Assembly (NCBI GenBank): GCA_038317685.1
Contig: JBBQBQ010000039.1
Location: 1 to 19,519 of the forward strand
Length of the DNA stretch: 19,519 nt
Direction: 5' to 3'
Source: JBBQBQ01 sp038317685
GTDB lineage: Bacteria; Desulfobacterota; Desulfuromonadia; Desulfuromonadales; DDH964
In this document: piece after piece, positions 6,586-14,295 of the stretch
Layout: the number at the start of each line of letters is the position of its first letter
How positions within the stretch are numbered: the stretch's first letter is position 1
Program-made: the position numbers and the translations under genes
The notes under the pieces: generated by a model
Seen by the model: the letters and a program-made list of their open reading frames with translations, nothing else
Database searches by the model: none
Told to the model about the DNA's origin: nothing

Positions 6586-7071
6586 TCAACCGAAGCCGCC
6601 CGGCCGGACGCCGCCGAAGCGGTCGAGGGAGATGACAATGAAGAGCCCGGCAGCCTCGGCATAGGAGTTCCCCTCCCGATCGAGGATGCGCCCCTCGACC
6701 CGAATCTTGCGTCCTTCGACCGCGGCAATCCGGGTCTCCACCGTCGCCACCGTACCCAGGGGGAGCATCCGCCGGAACTCGATGTTGAGCCCGGCGGCGA
6801 CGACACTGTGGCCGGCGACCCAGGCCGCCATCCCCATCGTCTCGTCGAGGACCGCGGCCATGCTGCCGCCGTGGGCATGCCCCGGGGGTCCCTGGGCGCC
6901 CGGACCGAACCAGACCCGCGCCACCAGAGCCTGATCCGAGCCTCGCTGGAAGTAGCGCAGCCGCAGGCGAAGGTTGTCCGGGTCACCGGACAGAAAGGAG
7001 ACGGAGGTCCCGATCACCTCCCCGGCCACCAGGGGGGTCCAGTCCGGTTCCCCGGCGAGTTCATCGATCAT
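6586..7071 (-). CDS. PaaI-family hotdog-fold thioesterase
   Basis: A 161-residue single-domain acyl-CoA thioesterase-like protein. The family signature GPPGHAHGGSMAAVLDETMG (61-80) carries the HGG loop (67-69) and the acidic D77 in the hotdog helix, where the catalytic acid normally lies. A following segment, GLNIEFRRMLPLGT, matches the family's second strand region. The substrate cannot be inferred. ATG 7071 is preceded by GGAG at a spacing of 5 nt and lies inside the 3' end of the upstream histidine kinase gene (11-nt overlap), so translation is probably coupled. Pairing a thioesterase with a membrane kinase is unusual, but it may only mean they share an operon. Confidence 0.88.
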   Translation of the reverse strand: MIDELAGEPDWTPLVAGEVIGTSVSFLSGDPDNLRLRLRYFQRGSDQALVARVWFGPGAQGPPGHAHGGSMAAVLDETMGMAAWVAGHSVVAAGLNIEFRRMLPLGTVATVETRIAAVEGRKIRVEGRILDREGNSYAEAAGLFIVISLDRFGGVRPGGFG

Positions 7072-8959
7072 GATCGCTCCGTTCTGCGGCAGGCAGGGTT
7101 TGGGTGAGTTTCTCCAGAGACCGTAAGGGGAGCCGGACCGTAACCGTCGTGCCGATGCCTGGCGCGCTGGCGACGTTGATTTCTCCAGCGTGCGCCTCGA
7201 TGAGGTGGCGGGTGATGCTCAGGCCGAGGCCGGTCCCGCGCGTGGCCGTATCGGAAGTGTCGACCCGGTAGAATCGGTCGAAGATCTTGGCAAGCTGCTC
7301 CGGGGTCATGCCCAGGCCTTCATCTCTCACCTGCAACCGGCAATAACCGTCGCCTTCGGTGACCGCCGAGACGCGAATCGTCCCGCCCCCCGGTGAGTAC
7401 TTGACGGCGTTGCTGAGGAGATTTTCCAACACCTGTTCGATGCGCCCCTGGTCGCCATGCACCTCAATCGGCTCGTCCCCCAGTTGCAATTCGAAGCGAT
7501 GCGCTCCCCCATGTTCCCGGTATTGGCCGACCATCCGCAGCAGCATCTCGTCGAGGTTGAAGTTCGTGACCCTCAGGGGAAGGGGCTGGCCGGCCTCGAA
7601 GCGGCTGATGTCGAGGAGATCGTCGACGATTCGGGCCAGAGACAGGGCTTTCTGGTGCATGTAACCGAGAAATTCGCGCTGCTGCTCCGGGGGGAAGGCC
7701 TCGTCCGGCGCGGTCGAAAGCAGTTCGGAATAACCGACGATGGTGGTCAGCGGGGTATGCAGTTCGTGGGCCGCCATGGCCAGAAACTCGTTCTTCATCT
7801 GCTCGACTTCCCGCTCCCGGGTGACGTCCTGCACCAGGATGATGAGCCCTCCCCGGCCGGCCGCCGAACCACTGAACCGGAAAGTCCGCCCCTGGAAGAC
7901 CCGCAAGCGGCCGCCGCCCTCGGCGGGAAGGTCGAAATCGAACTGCTGCCCGGCTTCTCCCCGGGCCAACACTGCCAAAATCTTGGCCCGCAGTTCCGGG
8001 TGACGGATGACTTCGGCCGCCCGACGTCCCAGGGCGACACCCGATCCGACTTCCAGCAAGGACTCCGCCGCGGCGTTGAGGAGCACGATCCGGTCCTCGC
8101 CATCGGTCACCAGCAATCCGTCGTCGACCGAGGCGAGAATCCCGTCGAGTTTGGCACCGACCTCCTCCGAGTCACCGAGGGCTGCCGCAAGCGCCTGCTC
8201 CGCCAGGGTTCGTTCGGCGATTTCGTTGGTCAACAGCCGGTTGGCCAAAACCAGCTGGTCGGTCCGCTCCCTGACCTTTTCCTCCAACTGGTCGTTGACC
8301 TGACGGAGTGCTTCCTCGGCACCCTCCCGGGCTGTGATCGATTGATGGGCCTTATGCAGGACCAGGACGACCGTCACCAGGAAGAGAGTGCAGATAGCCA
8401 GGAGCGACCAGGTCGAACGCCGCGTCAGGACATCGAGTTGGGCCTGTTTCAGGGTGAGATCGTGATAGGTCTCGATGGCGCCGACGAAGCGACCGCCCGC
8501 CATGATCGGCACATAGGTTTCGACGATGTCGGTTTTGACCCGCTGCCCTTCGGCAGTCCTCTCATCCCGATGCACCACCTTGGAATAGATTTGGCCTTTG
8601 GCCACCAGCCCCCGGAAATACGGCTGGTCGTTTGCCGTACCGATCTCCGTGGCCAGGGTCGAAAAGACGATCTCGCCGGAAGGGCCGAAGACGCGCAATT
8701 TGATGAGGAGCGGATCGATCCTCTGGAGGCCGACCTCAGCCGCAATCTCCTGCGGAATCGCTGTTGAAACCAGGGGAATGCGGTCCAAGCGGAGGGTCTG
8801 GATCAGGTAGCGGGCGTAGCGGGTCGCCTCGTCTTCAGTCTCGTCCAGCAGCAGATTCCGATAGGACGGTTGAACGAAAACCATCTCATAGGTAGGCAGA
8901 GCGCCCGCGATAAAGATCGCCAGAAGGAGAATGTTGCGCAGGAATTTGACTTTGAGCAC
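7061..8959 (-). CDS. Membrane sensor histidine kinase (periplasmic sensor, PAS, HisKA, HATPase)
   Basis: A 632-residue inner-membrane sensor kinase. TM1 is at about 7-27 and an extracytoplasmic sensor domain of about 150 residues follows (includes YFRGLVAKGQIYSKVVHRDE, Cache-like). TM2 is at about 184-203, then a coiled coil (about 210-262) and a PAS domain (about 265-380). The HisKA H-box is AAHELHTPL with H398. The ATPase domain has the N-box ENLLSNAVKYSPGG, DEGLGMTP, FDRFYRVD and GTGLGLSI. There is no receiver domain, and no response regulator is adjacent, so this looks like an orphan kinase. Start GTG 8959 was chosen because AAGGGGA lies just upstream; a GTG at 9010 would add 17 polar residues with no ribosome site. 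It is coupled to the downstream thioesterase and divergent from malQ. Confidence 0.94.
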   Translation of the reverse strand: MLKVKFLRNILLLAIFIAGALPTYEMVFVQPSYRNLLLDETEDEATRYARYLIQTLRLDRIPLVSTAIPQEIAAEVGLQRIDPLLIKLRVFGPSGEIVFSTLATEIGTANDQPYFRGLVAKGQIYSKVVHRDERTAEGQRVKTDIVETYVPIMAGGRFVGAIETYHDLTLKQAQLDVLTRRSTWSLLAICTLFLVTVVLVLHKAHQSITAREGAEEALRQVNDQLEEKVRERTDQLVLANRLLTNEIAERTLAEQALAAALGDSEEVGAKLDGILASVDDGLLVTDGEDRIVLLNAAAESLLEVGSGVALGRRAAEVIRHPELRAKILAVLARGEAGQQFDFDLPAEGGGRLRVFQGRTFRFSGSAAGRGGLIILVQDVTREREVEQMKNEFLAMAAHELHTPLTTIVGYSELLSTAPDEAFPPEQQREFLGYMHQKALSLARIVDDLLDISRFEAGQPLPLRVTNFNLDEMLLRMVGQYREHGGAHRFELQLGDEPIEVHGDQGRIEQVLENLLSNAVKYSPGGGTIRVSAVTEGDGYCRLQVRDEGLGMTPEQLAKIFDRFYRVDTSDTATRGTGLGLSITRHLIEAHAGEINVASAPGIGTTVTVRLPLRSLEKLTQTLPAAERSDHDR

Positions 8960-9016
8960 GGCTTCCCCTTGGTCGGAACGGTGGGCGGGACAACCGCCTC
9001 TGTGATTCACCTGGGC

Positions 9017-9045
9017 AGTCTACTCAATCCGAATCGTCCCGCCAA
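9017..9045 (-). promoter_or_regulatory. Possible promoter of the PAS histidine kinase
   Basis: Minus strand TTGGCG (9045-9040), a 17-bp spacer and TAGACT (9022-9017), each 4 of 6 to consensus. The expected start is about 50 nt before the chosen GTG. Weak match. Confidence 0.3.
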
Positions 9046-9101
9046 TAAAATTTGTCGGAATCGACAGGCCTTCATCTCCTCCTGCGCAATCCGGCAGGGT
9101 G

Positions 9102-9110
9102 TGGCATAAT
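9102..9110 (+). promoter_or_regulatory. Extended -10 promoter element of malQ
   Basis: TGGCATAAT forms an extended -10 (TGn plus CATAAT, 5 of 6 to consensus), about 30 bp before the malQ ATG. No good -35 is visible, which is common for extended -10 promoters. Confidence 0.42.
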
Positions 9111-9139
9111 GCTGCGAACCTCTTGCCTCGGAGTCCCCG

Positions 9140-10627
9140 ATGAAGCTGCCCCGCGCCAGCGGCATCCTGCTGCATCCAACCTCGCTCCCCGGACCACACG
9201 GCATCGGCGTCCTCGGAGCCGAGGCCTTTGCCTTCGTTGACTTTCTGGTCGCCGCTGGCCAGAGCATCTGGCAAATTCTGCCGATCGGCCCGACCGGTTA
9301 CGGACATTCACCCTACAGTGCCCTCTCCGCCTTCGCCGGCAACCCGCTTCTCATCTGCCTGGAACAACTGGTTGAGAAGGGAGATTTGGACCCGGAGAGC
9401 CTGGTCGGGCTGAGGATACCCGAGGGGGCGACGCTGTTTGATGAAGCCCAGGCCTTCAAGAGGCGACTGCTGCCGCAGGCGGCGCAGAAATTCCGCGACA
9501 CGACCCCGGCGCGGCGGGCGATTTTCGAGGAGTTCTGCACCGTCCAGGCGCCTTGGCTCGACGACTATGCATTGTTTCGCGCCCTGCGCCAGCATTTCGA
9601 GGAGGCCCCCTGGTACCAATGGCCGGATGAAATCCGCTGGCGCAAAAAGGACGCCCTGCGCTTCTGGGGGAAGGAGCTGGAACAGACGATCTTTGCAGAG
9701 AAGTTCGCCCAGTTCGTCTTTGATGAGCAGTGGCAGGCACTGAAGGCCTACGCCAATACCAGGGGGGTCCGCATCCTCGGCGATATTCCGATCTTCGTCG
9801 CCCTCGACTCGGCCGATGTCTGGTCCCACCCCGACCTGTTCCGCCTCGACTCTGAAGGGAAGCCGACCGTCGTTGCCGGCGTCCCCCCCGATTACTTCAG
9901 CGCCACCGGCCAGCGCTGGGGGAATCCCCTTTACCGTTGGGAGCGGCTGGCAGAGACCGGCTTCGCTTGGTGGCTGGAGCGTTTCCGGCGCAATCTGGAG
10001 TTGGCCGACCTGGTGCGCATCGACCACTTTCGCGGGTTCGAGGCGTGTTGGGTGATCCCCGCGGAGGAGAAAACCGCCGAGCGGGGAGAGTGGGAAAAGG
10101 TCCCTGGCGCGGCCCTCTTTCAGCGACTGGCCGAGGAGTTCGGCGAGGCGCCGATCATCGCCGAGGATCTCGGCGTGATCACCCCCGAGGTCGAGGCACT
10201 CCGCGACCGTTTTGGATTCCCGGGGATGAAGATTCTTCAGTTCGCCTTCGGCTCGGGACCGGGCAACCCCTATCTCCCCCATAACCTGCAGCCGTCCTGC
10301 GTCCTCTACACCGGGACCCACGATAACGACACCACCCTTGGATGGTGGCGCTCCCTCGACCCGCCGACCAAGGCCTCGCTCCGCACCTACCTGGGTCCGG
10401 GCGCCGAGGAGATGCCCTGGGCCCTCATCCGCCTGGCACTCGCCAGCGTTGCCCGCCTCAGCATCTTCCCGCTTCAGGACCTGCTGGCCCTGGGGAGTGA
10501 GAGCCGCCTGAATACCCCGGGCCGACCGGAAGAGAATTGGGGGTGGCGGTTCCCTCCGGGAGCGTTGACCGCCGACCTTCAGAAGCGCCTGGCCGAGTTG
10601 TGCCAAATCTATGGCCGCCGCCCCTGA
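9140..10627 (+). CDS. malQ: 4-alpha-glucanotransferase (amylomaltase, GH77)
   Basis: Cytoplasmic glycosyltransferase that moves maltodextrin segments between alpha-1,4-glucans in glycogen or maltodextrin metabolism. The 495 residues match the short bacterial GH77 form. The N-terminus carries RASGILLHPTSLPGPHGIG and IWQILPIGPTGYGHSPYS. The catalytic residues are D295 (RIDHFRGF), E342 (IAEDLG) and D395 (THDND), nearly the same numbering as Thermus amylomaltase (D293, E340, D395). Start ATG 9140 has GGAG 6 nt upstream. It stands alone, divergent from the kinase, with an extended -10 promoter just upstream. No other glycogen gene is in the window. Confidence 0.97.
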   Translation: MKLPRASGILLHPTSLPGPHGIGVLGAEAFAFVDFLVAAGQSIWQILPIGPTGYGHSPYSALSAFAGNPLLICLEQLVEKGDLDPESLVGLRIPEGATLFDEAQAFKRRLLPQAAQKFRDTTPARRAIFEEFCTVQAPWLDDYALFRALRQHFEEAPWYQWPDEIRWRKKDALRFWGKELEQTIFAEKFAQFVFDEQWQALKAYANTRGVRILGDIPIFVALDSADVWSHPDLFRLDSEGKPTVVAGVPPDYFSATGQRWGNPLYRWERLAETGFAWWLERFRRNLELADLVRIDHFRGFEACWVIPAEEKTAERGEWEKVPGAALFQRLAEEFGEAPIIAEDLGVITPEVEALRDRFGFPGMKILQFAFGSGPGNPYLPHNLQPSCVLYTGTHDNDTTLGWWRSLDPPTKASLRTYLGPGAEEMPWALIRLALASVARLSIFPLQDLLALGSESRLNTPGRPEENWGWRFPPGALTADLQKRLAELCQIYGRRP

Positions 10628-10652
10628 TGACCGAAAGCCCCTTGTCACGCTC

Positions 10653-10669
10653 CTTAAGTTTATGTTAAG
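10653..10669 (+). promoter_or_regulatory. Tandem TTAAG half-sites (OmpR/PmrA-like operator candidate)
   Basis: CTTAAG, five bases, then GTTAAG: a direct repeat with an 11-bp period, the usual geometry for OmpR/PhoB-family regulators and one base off the PmrA box pattern YTTAAK-N5-YTTAAK. It is also an inverted repeat (CCTTAA/TTAAGG). TTGTCA at 10642-10647 could be a -35. It sits at the presumed promoter of the lipoprotein gene. Confidence 0.35.
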
Positions 10670-10754
10670 GTCGCAAGCTGTGTGTGCAGCTTTCATTCCT
10701 TCGCTGCGACAGGACACCAACTGGGCCACGATGGCCCGACAACCCCGTTGGAGG
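10670..10754 (+). promoter_or_regulatory. Structured 5' leader of the lipoprotein gene
   Basis: Two nested stems can be drawn. GTCGCA (10670-10675) with TGCGAC (10705-10710) encloses AGCTG/CAGCT. CCAAC (10717-10721) with GTTGG (10747-10751) encloses the perfect hairpin GGGCC/GGCCC (10723-10737). The last closing stem overlaps the first two bases of the ribosome site GGAGG (10750-10754), so folding could mask translation initiation. It does not match the riboswitch classes I could recall (c-di-GMP, SAM, fluoride, ZTP, preQ1). Confidence 0.42.
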
Positions 10755-10761
10755 AAAGACC

Positions 10762-11532
10762 GTGAAAAGAACTCTGACCCTCATGGTAACCGGCGCCATG
10801 GCCTTGAGCCTGGCCGTTGGCTGCAAAAACGATCCCCCCAAGCCCGCTGAGAAACCGACGGCACCTGCCGTCGCCACCCCTGCGGCCGCCCCGTCCGCCC
10901 AGGGGAAATCCGGCAAGGTCCTTGAAACCATGAATGCCGGCGGGTATACCTACGTCAATGTCGATACCGGGACTGAAAAGATCTGGGCGGCAGCGCCCGA
11001 ATTCAAAGTCAAGGTCGGCGATGCCGTCATCATCCCCCAGGGCGCGGCGATGCCCAACTACCACAGCAAGAGTCTCAATCGGGATTTCGACATGGTCTAT
11101 TTCGTCGATACGGTCATGGTCGGCGGCGCCAGTGCCGCCCAGGCCAACCCGCAGATGCCCGCCGACCACCCGAACATCAACGAGCGGGCCAAAGCGCCGG
11201 CCGTCGAGGTCAAGCTGACCGGCATCAAGAAGGCCGAAGGCGGCCAGACTGTCGTCGAGGTCTTCTCCAACAAGAAACAGCTGGTTGGCAAAGAGGTCAA
11301 GGTGCGCGGCAAGGTCGTCAAGTTCAGCCCGGAAATCATGGGCAAGAACTGGATTCACCTGCAGGACGGCTCCGGCGCGGCCGGGACCAATGACCTGACC
11401 GTGACCACCAAGGTCACCGCCAAGGTCGGCGACACGGTCCTGGTGATCGGCAAGGTGGTCGCCGACAAGGACTTCGGTTACGGCTACAAGTACGATGTGA
11501 TTCTGGAAGACGCCAAGGTGACCGTCGAGTAA
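10762..11532 (+). CDS. Secreted lipoprotein with NrfJ-like and OB-fold-like segments
   Basis: A 256-residue predicted lipoprotein. The signal peptide MKRTLTLMVTGAMALSLA ends in a lipobox AVGC with Cys21, followed by a Pro/Ala/Lys-rich linker (about 24-50). Segment 1 (about 52-135; GGYTYVNVDTGTEKIWAA, KVGDAVIIPQG, SLNRDFDMVYFVD) resembles small NrfJ-type periplasmic proteins as I remember them. Segment 2 (about 150-256; VGKEVKVRGKVVKF, WIHLQDGSG, VGDTVLVIGKVVADKDFGYGYKYDVILEDA) has the beta pattern of a nucleic-acid-binding-like OB fold. Start GTG 10762 was chosen because GGAGG lies 7 nt upstream; upstream ATGs would put the signal peptide deep inside the protein. No partner gene is adjacent and the function is unknown. 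It is preceded by a structured leader and followed by a strong terminator. Confidence 0.85.
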   Translation: MKRTLTLMVTGAMALSLAVGCKNDPPKPAEKPTAPAVATPAAAPSAQGKSGKVLETMNAGGYTYVNVDTGTEKIWAAAPEFKVKVGDAVIIPQGAAMPNYHSKSLNRDFDMVYFVDTVMVGGASAAQANPQMPADHPNINERAKAPAVEVKLTGIKKAEGGQTVVEVFSNKKQLVGKEVKVRGKVVKFSPEIMGKNWIHLQDGSGAAGTNDLTVTTKVTAKVGDTVLVIGKVVADKDFGYGYKYDVILEDAKVTVE

Positions 11533-11552
11533 GGACGCCTCCAGACCCAGAC

Positions 11553-11596
11553 CCAAAAAACGCCCCCGGGACTGACTCCAAAGGCGTTCAGTTAAT
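11553..11596 (-). repeat. Hairpin repeat A (left boundary of accessory block)
   Basis: AACGCC (11559-11564) pairs with GGCGTT (11583-11588), the core contains GGGACTGACTCC, and CAGTTAAT follows. On the minus strand the stem is followed by six T, so it would terminate transcription leaving the block toward the lipoprotein gene. An inverted copy lies at 15846-15883, with 30 of 38 positions identical; the mismatches are all in the core, which matches 11 of 12 in direct orientation. Confidence 0.75.
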
Positions 11597-11608
11597 CTGT
11601 TGATATTC

Positions 11609-11645
11609 AGCCCCCCTCAATCACCCGATTGGGGGGGCTTTTTTT
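11609..11645 (+). terminator. Strong intrinsic terminator of the lipoprotein gene
   Basis: AGCCCCCC plus CAATC pairs with GATTGGGGGGGCT (13 bp with one bulged T, loop ACCC) and is followed by seven T. About 75 bp past the lipoprotein stop. Confidence 0.9.
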
Positions 11646-11963
11646 CGGTTTTTCTGAATTTTGTTTTGAAATCTGGTTATGGGCAGAGCAAACTGAATCC
11701 CATCTCATGTTGAGAGTCGAAATCTCCCGGAATGCCTTGTCAGCCGTGGATTTTAAGTACCAGGTGATATAAGACCTAATTGCAGAACAAAATGTAGGAT
11801 GGCCCAATCCGGTGATTTCAGGTTGGGCCATCCTTTGTCTTGAACTCGTGAGTTATCGGACGCCATTGAAAATGTTGATTTCCATCCGTATCACATTGCG
11901 ACAGAACAAACGTTTTGTATCTCAACACGACTACTGTCATGTCAGGATTAACTGCAATTGTCC
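11646..11963. other. Gene-free stretch between the lipoprotein terminator and the hydrolase gene
   Basis: Apart from the hairpin at 11796-11834, I see no convincing coding frame, RNA gene or repeat here. Base composition is more AT-rich than in the housekeeping genes to the left. Confidence 0.5.
11796..11834 (-). terminator. Inverted repeat, probable terminator of the hydrolase gene
   Basis: A perfect 12-bp stem, AGGATGGCCCAA with TTGGGCCATCCT, around a 15-nt loop. It lies about 130 bp beyond the hydrolase stop. The T tracts on both sides are weak, so termination in either direction is plausible but not strong. Confidence 0.5.
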
Positions 11964-13238
11964 TCAATCCACAGACGGTCCGTTATAGGGAACCTCCACG
12001 CGATCGTCGCCGCCACCAGCCACGCTCCCCATCGTCGACAACATTTGGCGCGCGGCGGGATTTTCCCGAACCTCCGCGTCTAGAAAGGTTAGAGCCCATG
12101 TGAAGATATCGTTGGTCGACTCAACATCGAAGCCGTGTGTCACTCCGGCCAGCGACACGAGTTCGCGCCTCCCGTTGAGCCGGTTGATGCCTTCTTCCGT
12201 CATGATGATCGGCGCTACCGTATCCGCCGTTCCACTGATAGCAAGATACGGCAGGGTCACGTTGTCGAGCCCGCGCTGGTCGCTCCCGAACGCCGGCAGG
12301 AAATATTCTCCGAAAAACGGTACATAGCCTACCGCTGCCTTGAGGCGCGTATCGACAATTACCTGGGTCCGCGCGAAATCGAGGGACGTGGTCAATTCGG
12401 CACCCCCCAGTAGCAGCAATGTCTCGCCACCCATACTCGCCCCGAACCCACCAATCTGTGTTTCGTCGATGTGGTCGCTCCATTGCGGGGCCGAGAGCAT
12501 GAGGTCGATCTCGGCCGACGTCGCCAACGCTCGCAATGCCTGAAGTGCGACAAAATTGTGTAGATTCCTCAATAATTCAACGGCGTCATGGAGGTTGTCG
12601 ACTTTGAGATCGGTATAGCGTGGGTCGCCGTAAAACGGAGCCGCGACGATGTAACCGTAGCTCGCTACTTTGGTCATCGATTCAATATAGTCGCCGGAGA
12701 GTGGGCTGCCGCGGAAGCCATGAGCAAACGCGATCATCGGATAGCGAACCGCGAAGTCGGCGAACAGTGGCAGTGCCGCCCCGACTTGCATGTGCGGCAC
12801 GACGCCACCCGTTGGCAGCGGATAATCGGCACGGGGATTGTCTGCGGTGGTCGGGTAGCAGGTTAACACTACAAACTTTTGCTCTTTTCCTGCAAATGAC
12901 CCGTAGAGGTTATTGTCGTTCGGTGCAGTGACGATGACTGACAGGGTCTCTGCCGGGTCAACGAGCAGATCTGTCACATAGCGTGGGGTGTCGCCTGCCG
13001 TGGGTGTGCCTTTCCAGTAGTCCTCAGCTTCCTCGTCGATTCCTACCAGGCTGAAATCCTGAGCGATGTTGCTGCACGCTACAGCGTATGGCCCGGGAAG
13101 TGGAAGCGGGGACACGACGGCGGTCGGTATCGGTTGGTCCGACGTAGATCCGTCGCCCCCACCGCCGCCACATCCGACTAACGCGAGTGCGAACCCTGAC
13201 ACCAGCACCCGCAGTACTCCCTGAAATCTTGTCTTCAT
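11964..13238 (-). CDS. Alpha/beta-hydrolase lipoprotein (PAF-acetylhydrolase/lipase-like)
   Basis: A 424-residue predicted outer-surface or periplasmic esterase. The signal peptide ends with the lipobox LVGC (Cys23), followed by a Gly run. The hydrolase core shows YPMIAFAHGFRGSPLSG (oxyanion region), nucleophile elbow GFGASMGG (Ser about 268), ISGTADTVAP (Asp about 339) and GVTHGFD (His about 368), a complete triad in the right order. Platelet-activating-factor acetylhydrolase and chlorophyllase-like enzymes have this layout; the actual ester substrate is unknown. Start ATG 13238 has GAGGAG 8 nt upstream and opens directly into the signal peptide; a longer frame to 13310 would bury it. The start overlaps the stop of the preceding ORF as ATGA. 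The gene lies in the accessory block. Confidence 0.9.
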   Translation of the reverse strand: MKTRFQGVLRVLVSGFALALVGCGGGGGDGSTSDQPIPTAVVSPLPLPGPYAVACSNIAQDFSLVGIDEEAEDYWKGTPTAGDTPRYVTDLLVDPAETLSVIVTAPNDNNLYGSFAGKEQKFVVLTCYPTTADNPRADYPLPTGGVVPHMQVGAALPLFADFAVRYPMIAFAHGFRGSPLSGDYIESMTKVASYGYIVAAPFYGDPRYTDLKVDNLHDAVELLRNLHNFVALQALRALATSAEIDLMLSAPQWSDHIDETQIGGFGASMGGETLLLLGGAELTTSLDFARTQVIVDTRLKAAVGYVPFFGEYFLPAFGSDQRGLDNVTLPYLAISGTADTVAPIIMTEEGINRLNGRRELVSLAGVTHGFDVESTNDIFTWALTFLDAEVRENPAARQMLSTMGSVAGGGDDRVEVPYNGPSVD

Positions 13239-13576
13239 AACTGAAACTCCTCGATGCATAAAATTTCGGGCACGCTTCCGGTGAAATGCGGCATGCCTTG
13301 TACAGAGCAATTATTGATGGCGTCGCAAAAAGTCCGCCCGACGTCGTTACAGTGGTTTTTCAGGACCTCGGCATACCACATGTATACCTTCGCCCCTGAA
13401 AAACCACCAGGCCTTGTAGAACGAAATTTTTGCTTAGCCATCCCATGAGTTTTTGCGAGAGCATCAATTATTGCTCCGGCGATTAATACATAGTTGCGGC
13501 TTAAACGTTCTTTGGATGCCTGAAATAGCTTTATCCAAGGTTGGTCAAATCCATCAGTAGTCCCTATCAATAACAC
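13235..13576 (-). CDS. Uncertain ORF upstream of the hydrolase
   Basis: A 113-codon frame from a GTG, open a further ten codons upstream to a TAA. I do not recognise it. The middle (SRNYVLIAGAIIDALAKTHG and GGFSGAKVYMWYAEVLKNH) has a protein-like pattern, but no ribosome binding site precedes the GTG and the tail includes the hydrolase's own ribosome site. The stop overlaps the hydrolase start (ATGA), which would allow coupled translation. It could be a real small gene, a fragment of a decayed one, or chance. Confidence 0.32.
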   Translation of the reverse strand: MLLIGTTDGFDQPWIKLFQASKERLSRNYVLIAGAIIDALAKTHGMAKQKFRSTRPGGFSGAKVYMWYAEVLKNHCNDVGRTFCDAINNCSVQGMPHFTGSVPEILCIEEFQL

Positions 13577-13647
13577 GCCTGTTTTTGTCCCGATAGCGGT
13601 GATTTATGAGACTGGAAAATGTCTACTCAGCTAGTGTCAATCCACTC

Positions 13648-14292
13648 TCAATAATTTCCCGCCCTCGGAAGTTCGGTTAGAGGTGTAACGTAGTTGCCAT
13701 TCCATTCATTATTTAATGGCTGAGCTAGCATTTCACATATATCCATAAGGAGATCGAACAAGCCGTCTTTGGGAATTTCTATACGAAACAGGCGATAAGG
13801 CTGCTCTTTCCCATCTATAACGTCAAGTTTTCCATATCTGTTCACGTTTTGGGAGTGAATAAAAACGATCTTATCTATACGTTTGTCTTTGTATAATGCA
13901 GTGTACCCAGTCTGCAAATAATCATGACTAAGGTCCACTGAATTGGGGTGACACAAAGCATTCCTGATTGATTCAAGGACTTTAAATAAATTGTCTCGTT
14001 TTGACCAAGTATCCTTAACCCTCGAATTCGGCTTGAAGTTGTCTTCTGCAATGTATGATTTTGAAACGCCGTGAACCACGTCTTCCGTAATCGGAGAGAA
14101 AAACATCTCTTTAGGACATTGCCCGACATCTATTTTCTTAATCAACTCTTGGCACTGGGTTAACAATGTCTGCAACAGACAGATCCACAAAGTAACCTCG
14201 TGCTCGCCATCATATTCATTAGCAGCTATCAAACCTGTCCTTTGAGCCAAGGCAGCCCTGATCTGGCCAGGCTCAGTTTCATGGTATTGCAT
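13648..14292 (-). CDS. HEPN-motif protein (probable HEPN-superfamily ribonuclease or toxin)
   Basis: A 214-residue, mostly helical protein. The segment SIRNALCHPN contains R110-X4-H115, the R-X4-6-H signature of HEPN RNases that act in toxin-antitoxin, abortive-infection and CRISPR effectors. The flanking layout (an N-terminal helix pair, then DNLFKVLESIRNALCHPNSVDLSHD, then a C-terminal beta/alpha part with KIVFIHSQNVNRYGKLDV) reminds me of the plasmid pEK499_p136-type HEPN group, from memory only. ATG 14292 begins 3 nt after the stop of the upstream partner, with GGGGGAGG a little upstream, so the two form one operon. Codons are AT-rich compared with neighbours, suggesting recent acquisition. 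No nucleotidyltransferase antitoxin is adjacent. Role inferred, not shown. Confidence 0.68.
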   Translation of the reverse strand: MQYHETEPGQIRAALAQRTGLIAANEYDGEHEVTLWICLLQTLLTQCQELIKKIDVGQCPKEMFFSPITEDVVHGVSKSYIAEDNFKPNSRVKDTWSKRDNLFKVLESIRNALCHPNSVDLSHDYLQTGYTALYKDKRIDKIVFIHSQNVNRYGKLDVIDGKEQPYRLFRIEIPKDGLFDLLMDICEMLAQPLNNEWNGNYVTPLTELPRAGNY

Positions 14293-14295
14293 ACT

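Noticed and set aside
4879..7107. 742-codon open frame on the plus strand
   Set aside because: Antisense to prfC and the thioesterase gene; low-complexity, no domain pattern.
9308..10729. 473-codon open frame on the minus strand opposite malQ
   Set aside because: malQ carries the catalytic residues in the plus frame; the antisense protein has no recognisable features.
10670..10754. c-di-GMP or cGAMP riboswitch (GEMM) in the lipoprotein leader
   Set aside because: Lacks the conserved GEMM core sequences and the tetraloop/receptor layout.
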